Shown piece after piece: positions 1-4,253 of a stretch of DNA of 5,060 nucleotides. Both the position numbers and the translations under genes were made by a program. Source of the stretch: Nitrospinota bacterium (GTDB lineage: Bacteria; Nitrospinota; Nitrospinia; Nitrospinales; Nitrospinaceae); NCBI GenBank assembly GCA_027298165.1, contig JAPUGN010000246.1, forward strand, positions 1-5,060. Direction: 5' to 3'. Numbering within the stretch: position 1 is the stretch's first letter; every line of letters begins with the position of its first letter. The notes beneath the pieces are model-generated. The model did no database searches and was not told the origin of the DNA. It was given only the letters and a program-made list of their open reading frames with translations.

Positions 1-323
1 GAGTTGACGTTGGGGGCGTCGTCCGGCTGGGCGAGGGCGTTGGCGACTTCGTCGCGGTAGTTTTTCACTTTGCGGTAGAGGGGATGGGTGATGTCGAGCT
101 TGAGGTTGGTGAGCGCCGCGCTGAAGCTGTCGGCGCCGTCCGCCTTGACCTGGCAGACCAGCTCGCCGGACTCGCTGTCGCGGAACACGTCGGAAACGGT
201 GAGTTGCGTCTTCTTGCCGGCGTGCAGGCCCATCTCGCGCATTATATTGATGACCGGCCCGTTGCCATAGGCCCTCAGCGGCAGATACTTTTTGAATTCG
301 ATTAACAGTCCCTGTGCGCTCAT
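1..323 (-). CDS. Unrecognised conserved-looking protein, N-terminal part (C-terminus off the left edge)
   Basis: An open frame of 107 codons reads leftward from ATG at 323-321 with no stop before the window edge, so the gene is partial. The product begins MSAQGLLIEFKKYLPLRAYG and continues as a soluble-looking, mixed-charge protein with no signal peptide, membrane segment or cysteine motif that I can see; one cysteine lies near residue 57. I do not recognise the family and assign no function. The start is supported by GGAAAG (minus strand, 335-330) six bases upstream. An in-frame ATG six codons earlier (341-339) would place that GGAAAG inside the gene, so I prefer 323. Coding reality is supported by strong G/C at third codon positions and by the open frame reaching the edge; the overlapping plus-strand frames are much poorer proteins. 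It is transcribed divergently from the cysK operon and is probably not part of that pathway. Confidence 0.72.
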   Translation of the reverse strand, partial: MSAQGLLIEFKKYLPLRAYGNGPVINIMREMGLHAGKKTQLTVSDVFRDSESGELVCQVKADGADSFSAALTNLKLDITHPLYRKVKNYRDEVANALAQPDDAPNVN

Positions 324-413
324 ACGATTCTTTCCATTCATTTTACTTGAGGAAGGGCAAGCATATCATAAGCAGAGAGAAATCTCCTGCCCGGAGGGGG
401 GAGCAAACCACCC

Positions 414-460
414 CTCACCCTTCCCGTCACCCCACGGGTGCTACCCGTGAGGGGAGAGGG
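414..460. repeat. Palindromic intergenic repeat, copy 1
   Basis: This copy starts with CTCACCCT and carries the inner inverted repeat ACGGGT-GCT-ACCCGT (434-448). It is enclosed by an outer inverted repeat CCCCTCAC (411-418) / GTGAGGGG (447-454), then GAGAGGG. The sequence is C-rich on the left and G-rich on the right, so either strand can fold into a long hairpin. It resembles REP-like or MITE-like palindromes dispersed in the intergenic DNA of many bacteria. I assign it by structure and by the second copy at 488-536, not by a named family. Confidence 0.6.
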
Positions 461-470
461 TATATTGGGT

Positions 471-592
471 CCAGCGTCACACGCTGGCTCACCCTAATCC
501 GCTACCCTGTGGGTGCTCCCCATGAGGGGGGAGGAGAAAATTAGCTCCGGGCCTTGCCCGGCCAGCGTCACGCTGGGTGGCGAACCGCCACC
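471..592. repeat. Row of perfect short hairpins with three-base loops
   Basis: Four perfect inverted repeats are seen: CCAGCGT-CAC-ACGCTGG (471-487), CCGGGC-CTT-GCCCGG (547-561), CCAGCG-TCA-CGCTGG (562-576) and GGTGGCG-AAC-CGCCACC (576-592). The first and third are near-identical, so the CCAGCGT hairpin is itself repeated on either side of repeat copy 2. The last three abut with no spacer. Their function is unknown; mRNA stabilisation, transcription attenuation or remnants of a mobile palindromic element are all possible. No T-run follows any of them, so they are not typical intrinsic terminators. Confidence 0.65.
488..536. repeat. Palindromic intergenic repeat, copy 2 (diverged)
   Basis: It starts with the same CTCACCCT octamer as copy 1. 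It shares GGGTGCT (511-517, against 436-442 in copy 1) and TGAGGGG (523-529, against 448-454), each one base further from the octamer than in copy 1. The inner palindrome has decayed to ACCC-TGT-GGGT (504-514). The common order of landmarks shows that the two copies are homologous, about 74 bases apart. The many substitutions suggest an old duplication or two independent insertions of a genome-wide element. Confidence 0.55.
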
Positions 593-634
593 GGTAAATT
601 GAAAACCATGATTTGCACTCAGTGGCATTCTTTT

Positions 635-688
635 GGGGGCAACGGTTAGCCCGTTCCCCCTCCGGGCAGGAGCTCCGCTAACTTTTTT
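635..688 (+). terminator. Candidate intrinsic terminator or attenuator with an alternative hairpin
   Basis: GTTAGC (645-650) can pair with GCTAAC (677-682), and TTTTTT follows at once (683-688), which is the form of a rho-independent terminator reading rightward. The 26-base interior can add a short CCG/CGG pairing. An overlapping hairpin, GGGGG-C-AACGG (635-645) with CCGTTCCCCC (651-660), has the terminator's left arm mostly in its loop, so the two folds exclude each other. No rightward gene lies upstream, so either an unannotated small transcript ends here or this insulates cysK from the repeat block. The outer stem is only six pairs, hence modest confidence. Confidence 0.35.
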
Positions 689-710
689 AAAATTAAGGGG
701 TTCTCCAGGG

Positions 711-738
711 TTGCCGGGGTCGGCTGGCGTGATATAAT
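711..738 (+). promoter_or_regulatory. Possible second, upstream sigma-70-type promoter
   Basis: TTGCCG (711-716), a 16-base spacer and a perfect TATAAT (733-738) point toward cysK. The -35 is weaker than in the promoter at 804-831. A TTGACG (738-743) overlaps its end but has no good -10 at the right distance. If used, it would give a leader of about 135 bases before cysK. Confidence 0.35.
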
Positions 739-803
739 TGACGCGGTACAGTCCCGTTTCATAGCGGATTTGGGAAACCCAAGGTGTCTGAGGAGTTGAT
801 TTG

Positions 804-831
804 TTGACTTCGCAGGGGGTTTCCGTATAAT
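804..831 (+). promoter_or_regulatory. Sigma-70-type promoter of the cysK operon
   Basis: TTGACT (five of six to consensus), a 16-base spacer and a perfect TATAAT are followed by a predicted start of transcription near 838-839. This gives a 5' leader of about 42 bases before the cysK ATG. It is the best promoter in the window and lies at the right distance from the first gene. I see no obvious operator next to it. The short leader has no room for a SAM or T-box riboswitch. Confidence 0.65.
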
Positions 832-880
832 TCGGGATTTACCTTTAAATCGTTCAATTACGAGGTGTTTCAGCCGATTT

Positions 881-1816
881 ATGCTGGAAAAATTCAGGTT
901 AAAATCCGAGAACAGTCTGGAACTTATCGGCGGCACGCCGCTGGTCAAGCTGAACCGTGTGGTTCCCTCCAATGGGGCTGATATTTACGCCAAACTGGAG
1001 TCGGCCAACCCCGGCGGCAGTGTCAAGGACCGTATTGCGCTGGCGATGATCGAGGACGCCGAGGCCAAAGGACTGCTCAAGCCCGGCGCGACGATTATCG
1101 AGCCGACCAGCGGCAACACGGGCATCGGTCTCGCCCTCGTCGGGGCGTTCAAGGGATACAAAGTCATCCTCGTGATGTCTGAAAACATGAGCATGGAGCG
1201 TCGCGTACTGCTGGAAAGTTACGGCGCCGTGGTCGATCTCAGCCGAGCCGAGTTCGGCATGCAGGGCACCATCGAGCGCGCTGAAGAGTTGGTTGCGATC
1301 AATCCGAGTTACTATATGCCGCAGCAGTTCAATAACCCGGACAACCCGGAAATCCACCGGCAGACCACGGGACCGGAGATCATCTCGGCGATGGAAGGCG
1401 ACCCGGTGGACGCGCTGGTCGCGGGTATTGGCACCGGCTGCACCATCACCGGGGCCGGTGAAGTATTAAAAGAACATTTCGGCCATACTAAAATCATCGG
1501 CGTTGAGCCGGCGACTTCGGCGGTTCTTTCGGGCATGTCCCCTGGTCCGCACAAGATTCAGGGCATCGGCGCCGGGTTTCAGCCGAAGGTGTTGAACATG
1601 TCGATAGTCGACAAAATATGTCCCGTGTCCGACGAAGACGCATTTAAATATTCCCAGCGGCTGGCCAAGGAAGAGGGTCTGCTGGTGGGCATCTCCTCCG
1701 GCGCGGCAGTGTGTGCGGCCCACCAGGCCGCAAAAGATCTGGGCCCGGGGAAAAACGTGGTCGTCATTCTGCCGGATACCGGGGAACGGTATTTCAGTTT
1801 TCATCAATATTTCTAA
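881..1816 (+). CDS. cysK: Cysteine synthase A (O-acetylserine sulfhydrylase)
   Basis: PLP-dependent fold-type II enzyme that replaces the acetyl group of O-acetyl-L-serine with sulfide to give L-cysteine, in the cytoplasm. At 311 residues it is the usual length. In order: IGGTPLVKLN near 16-25; the PLP lysine in PGGSVKDR (Lys49); the substrate-carboxylate loop PTSGNTG (75-81); QQFNNPDNPEIH (148-159); the phosphate-binding loop GTGCT (184-188); ISSGA (271-275), whose serine contacts the PLP ring nitrogen in the family; and the C-terminal DTGERYFS. The phosphate loop is normally GTGGT; here the fourth residue is Cys187. ATG 881 is the only sensible start. GAGGTG (862-867) is 13 bases upstream, longer than ideal. 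It is first in the operon, 12 bases ahead of thrC. CysK normally uses free sulfide, but it sits beside a protein-thiocarboxylate system, so its sulfur donor is not certain. Confidence 0.95.
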   Translation: MLEKFRLKSENSLELIGGTPLVKLNRVVPSNGADIYAKLESANPGGSVKDRIALAMIEDAEAKGLLKPGATIIEPTSGNTGIGLALVGAFKGYKVILVMSENMSMERRVLLESYGAVVDLSRAEFGMQGTIERAEELVAINPSYYMPQQFNNPDNPEIHRQTTGPEIISAMEGDPVDALVAGIGTGCTITGAGEVLKEHFGHTKIIGVEPATSAVLSGMSPGPHKIQGIGAGFQPKVLNMSIVDKICPVSDEDAFKYSQRLAKEEGLLVGISSGAAVCAAHQAAKDLGPGKNVVVILPDTGERYFSFHQYF

Positions 1817-1828
1817 TTCAGGAATTTT

Positions 1829-3067
1829 ATGGGATTCGTCAAAGGGTTACGCTGTAAAGAGTGCGGGAAAGATTACGAGAAACTGCCGATCCACGTGTGC
1901 GAATACTGCTTTGGACCGCTGGAGGTGAACTACGACTACGCCGGCATCGGCAAAGTGGTCAGCCGTAAGAGCATCCAGAACGGCCCGCCCTCCATGTGGC
2001 GTTATAAAGAGTTCATGCCGATCGACGAAGAACCCAAGGTAGGCCTCCACACCGGATTCACCCCCCTGGTGCGCGCCAAAAACCTGGGCAAGGTGCTGGG
2101 CCTCAAGCATCTGTACATCAAAAACGATTCGGTCAATCATCCGACGTTTTCCTTCAAGGACCGGGTGGTCGCCGTGGCCGTCTCCAAGGCGATCGAATTC
2201 GATTTCGATACCATCTCCTGCGCTTCCACCGGCAACCTGGCCAACTCGGTGGCCGCTCACGCGGCGGAAGCGGGACTCAAAAGCTGTATCATTATTCCCG
2301 ATGGCCTGGAGGCCGGCAAGATTATCGGCACGCAGATTTACGGCGCGCAATTGATCGCCGTTCACGGCAATTATGACGACGTCAACCGCCTTTGCAGTGA
2401 GATCGGCGTCAATCATGAATGGGCGTTCGTCAACATCAACATCCGCCCCTACTACGGCGACGGCTCAAAAACCTATGGCTACGAAATCGCAGAGCAGTTG
2501 GGATGGAAAGCGCCGGACAACGTGGTGGTCCCGGTCGCGGGCAGTTCTCTCATCACCAAAATCTGGAAAGCCTTTCACGAATTTGAAATGCTGGGACTGA
2601 TCGACAAGGTGAACACCAAAGTGTTTGCGGCGCAGGCGACCGGATGTTCGCCGGTGACCACGGCGATCAAAAATGGCTGGGACACCATCAAGCCGGTGAA
2701 ACCCAACACCATCGCCAAGTCGATCGCCATCGGCAATCCGGCAGACGGGTATTACGGCATCAAGACCGCCAACGAAAGCGGCGGCTGGGGTGAGGATATT
2801 CCGGACGAAGAAGTGGTGGAGGCCATGAAACTGCTGGCGGAAACCGAGGGCATCTTCACGGAAACCGCGGGCGGTGTCACCCTCGGGGTGACTCAGAAAT
2901 TGATCAAGCAGGGCCGCATCAAACCTGATGAAGTCACGGTGATCTGCATCACTGGCAACGGCCTTAAAACGCATGAAGCGTTGACGGGTCAGTACGCCCC
3001 GCCAACGGTCATCCAACCCAATATTCAGAGTTTTGAAGAAGAATTTGCCAACAGTTTAACGGTATAA
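1829..3067 (+). CDS. thrC: Threonine synthase family PLP enzyme with N-terminal zinc ribbon
   Basis: Fold-type II PLP enzyme. Family members convert O-phospho-L-homoserine and water to threonine and phosphate. The 412 residues match the zinc-ribbon branch of threonine synthases. An N-terminal zinc ribbon has Cys9-x2-Cys12 and Cys24-x2-Cys27. TGFTPLVRA is at 75-83; the PLP lysine is in PTFSFKDR (Lys110); the cofactor loop STGNLANS is at 133-140; GSSLITK (238-244) stands where many threonine synthases have a Gly/Asn-rich phosphate loop. IGNPADG (301-307), ESGG (316-319), ETAGG (345-349) and TGNGLKT (375-381) follow. AGGA (1820-1823) lies five bases before ATG. Its place between cysK and a sulfur-carrier gene is unexpected for plain threonine synthesis. 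It may be an ordinary threonine synthase, or may use a homoserine-derived substrate with carrier-bound sulfur; the latter is inference only. Confidence 0.9.
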   Translation: MGFVKGLRCKECGKDYEKLPIHVCEYCFGPLEVNYDYAGIGKVVSRKSIQNGPPSMWRYKEFMPIDEEPKVGLHTGFTPLVRAKNLGKVLGLKHLYIKNDSVNHPTFSFKDRVVAVAVSKAIEFDFDTISCASTGNLANSVAAHAAEAGLKSCIIIPDGLEAGKIIGTQIYGAQLIAVHGNYDDVNRLCSEIGVNHEWAFVNINIRPYYGDGSKTYGYEIAEQLGWKAPDNVVVPVAGSSLITKIWKAFHEFEMLGLIDKVNTKVFAAQATGCSPVTTAIKNGWDTIKPVKPNTIAKSIAIGNPADGYYGIKTANESGGWGEDIPDEEVVEAMKLLAETEGIFTETAGGVTLGVTQKLIKQGRIKPDEVTVICITGNGLKTHEALTGQYAPPTVIQPNIQSFEEEFANSLTV

Positions 3068-3080
3068 AGGAGAAAGCAAC

Positions 3081-3362
3081 ATGTCAGTTAAAGTAAGAAT
3101 CCCCACGCCTCTGATGAAATTGACCAACAATCAGGCGGAGGTGACGGCGGAAGGCGGAACGATTGCCGATTTGCTCAACAACCTTGAAAGCCAGTTCGCG
3201 GGCATGAAGGAACGCATTTGCGAAGAAAACGGAGCCCCCAGGCGGTTCATCAACATCTACCTTAACGAAGAAGATATCCGGTTTCTTGATGGGGACAAAA
3301 CCAAAATCAAGGACGGCGACGAAGTGTCCATCATTCCCGCCATCGCCGGTGGAGCTGTTTAA
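3081..3362 (+). CDS. CysO-like sulfur carrier protein (ThiS/MoaD family) with C-terminal GG-AV
   Basis: A small ubiquitin-fold sulfur carrier of 93 residues. The start SVKVRIPTPL, the segment FINIYLNEEDIRFLDG (56-71) and the end KDGDEVSIIPAIAGG resemble mycobacterial CysO more than ThiS or MoaD, judged from memory. In such proteins the terminal glycine is adenylated and turned into a thiocarboxylate that donates sulfur. Here Gly90-Gly91 is followed by Ala92-Val93 and then TAA, so the glycine is not free and a protease must remove two residues first. In Wolinella succinogenes the carrier HcyS has one extra alanine, removed by the metalloprotease HcyD, which is a precedent. AAGGAG (3067-3072), overlapping the thrC stop, lies eight bases before ATG. 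The gene's last base is the first base of the moeB start codon, so the carrier and its activating enzyme are translationally coupled. Confidence 0.93.
   Translation: MSVKVRIPTPLMKLTNNQAEVTAEGGTIADLLNNLESQFAGMKERICEENGAPRRFINIYLNEEDIRFLDGDKTKIKDGDEVSIIPAIAGGAV
3348..3354 (+). promoter_or_regulatory. Ribosome binding site of moeB, inside the carrier's Gly-Gly codons
   Basis: GGTGGAG lies seven bases before the moeB ATG at 3362. It consists of the two glycine codons of the carrier's C-terminus plus one base of the following alanine codon. The Ala-Val codons and stop form the spacer. This confirms the 3362 start and explains the one-base TAATG junction. Confidence 0.7.
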
Positions 3363-4165
3363 TGACCGATTTTACCGACGAGCAGATCGAACGCTACAGC
3401 CGCCATATCATCCTGCCGGAAGTGGGCGGGGTGGGCCAGCGCAAAATGCTGGACGCGCGCGTGCTGATGATCGGCGCCGGTGGTCTGGGTTCGCCTGCGG
3501 CGTACTATCTCGCCGCCGCCGGGATCGGCCACCTCGGCATCGTGGACTTCGACACGGTTGACCTCAGCAACTTGCAGAGGCAGATCATCCATTCCACCGA
3601 GCGGATCGGCATGCTCAAAACCGAGTCGGCCAAAAAAACCATCACCGCGTTGAACCCGGATGTCAACGTCACCCTGTACAACGAACGAATCAGTTCGGAA
3701 AACATTAGAGAATTATTTCAAGGATACGACTATATCGTGGACGGCTCGGATAATTTCGCGACACGGTTTCTGATCAACGACGCCTGCGTGATGATGAACA
3801 AGATAAACATTCACGGCAGTATCTTTCGTTTCGAAGGCCAGGCCACGGTGTTCAATCCCCAGGACGGCCCGTGTTACCGCTGTCTGTATCCGGAACCGCC
3901 ACCGCCGGGTTTGGTGCCGAACTGTCAGGAAGGCGGCGTGTTGGGCGTGCTGGCCGGGATCATCGGCAACATTCAGGCGGTGGAAACCCTGAAACTGGTG
4001 CTGGGAATCGGCAAGTCGCTATCGGGACAATTGCTCATTTACGACGCATTAAATACTGAATTCCGGAAATTGACACTCAAGCGGGACATCCACTGCCCGG
4101 TGTGCGGGGACAACCCGACCATTAAAGAGTTGATCGACTATGAAGAGATTTGTGGAACGGCTTAA
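3362..4165 (+). CDS. moeB: MoeB/ThiF-type (E1-like) adenylyltransferase activating the sulfur carrier
   Basis: ATP-dependent enzyme that adenylates the C-terminal glycine of a ubiquitin-like sulfur carrier; its partner is almost certainly the protein encoded directly upstream. At 267 residues it has the E1-like domain alone. RYSRHIILPEVG (11-22) is the family start. GAGGLGS (38-44) is the nucleotide-binding glycine loop. DFDTVDLSNLQRQ (62-74) includes the conserved SNLQRQ arginine. DGSDNFATR (127-135) carries the conserved aspartate. Zinc ligands are CYRC (Cys171, Cys174) and CPVC (Cys245, Cys248). Cys188 in PNCQEGGVLG is at the place of the ThiF/MoeB reactive cysteine. There is no C-terminal rhodanese domain, unlike MoeZ, so sulfur must come from free sulfide or a separate sulfurtransferase. 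A role in molybdopterin or thiamine synthesis is less likely because no genes of those pathways are nearby. Confidence 0.94.
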   Translation: MTDFTDEQIERYSRHIILPEVGGVGQRKMLDARVLMIGAGGLGSPAAYYLAAAGIGHLGIVDFDTVDLSNLQRQIIHSTERIGMLKTESAKKTITALNPDVNVTLYNERISSENIRELFQGYDYIVDGSDNFATRFLINDACVMMNKINIHGSIFRFEGQATVFNPQDGPCYRCLYPEPPPPGLVPNCQEGGVLGVLAGIIGNIQAVETLKLVLGIGKSLSGQLLIYDALNTEFRKLTLKRDIHCPVCGDNPTIKELIDYEEICGTA

Positions 4166-4213
4166 TCAGCAGTTTCCGAATTCATTAAAATTAAAAGACC
4201 AATGACGAATCCT

Positions 4214-4250
4214 TTAAATTCCATTTAATATAAAGGGTGCGTCTTTAGGA
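4214..4250 (+). promoter_or_regulatory. AT-rich palindrome and possible promoter before the cysM-like gene
   Basis: The 88-base gap after moeB is far more AT-rich than its surroundings. It contains the inverted repeat TTAAAT-TCC-ATTTAA (4214-4228), followed by TATAAA (4229-4234), which could be a -10 element with the palindrome as an operator next to it. No strong -35 is visible; ATGACG at 4202-4207 is 21 bases from TATAAA or 16 from TTTAAT (4224-4229). AGGA (4247-4250) is the best ribosome binding site but is only three bases from ATG 4254. No terminator is seen after moeB, so read-through is likely as well. Confidence 0.3.
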
Positions 4251-4253
4251 CAT

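Larger units (their letters stand above)
324..880. other. 557-base intergenic region between divergent genes
   Basis: No convincing gene lies here. From left to right it holds: a purine-rich leader of the leftward gene (324-390); a block of palindromic intergenic repeats and hairpins (about 394-592); a short unremarkable stretch (593-634); a hairpin and terminator-like structure ending in T6 (635-688); and two sigma-70-like promoter candidates (711-738 and 804-831) ahead of cysK. The two short frames in it (plus 314-544, minus 646-972) are made of the repeats or of antisense cysK and were rejected. A weak leftward -10 (TATGAT, minus strand 370-365) may serve the leftward gene, but no good -35 accompanies it. 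Confidence 0.8.

Noticed and set aside
84..305. Two plus-strand open frames opposite the leftward partial gene
   Set aside because: They are low-complexity, leucine/alanine-rich shadows. The minus-strand frame has a ribosome binding site and runs unbroken off the edge.
314..544. Plus-strand open frame of 76 codons through the repeat block
   Set aside because: It consists mainly of translated palindromic repeats, with no good ribosome binding site and no family resemblance.
394..592. CRISPR array
   Set aside because: There are only two diverged repeat copies and the spacing and hairpin sizes are irregular; no set of identical direct repeats with unique spacers exists.
832..880. SAM, T-box or other riboswitch controlling cysK
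   Set aside because: From the best promoter the leader is only about 42 bases, and I see no conserved SAM-box or T-box sequence in it or in the longer upstream stretch.
646..972. Minus-strand open frame of 108 codons across the cysK promoter and start
   Set aside because: It runs antisense to the start of cysK and across its promoter and the hairpin region. Its composition is not protein-like and it has no recognisable motif.
3081..4165. Molybdopterin (MoaD/MoeB) or thiamine (ThiS/ThiF) biosynthesis pair
   Set aside because: The carrier resembles CysO, and all neighbours are cysteine or threonine synthase-fold enzymes; no moa, moe or thi genes are present in the window.
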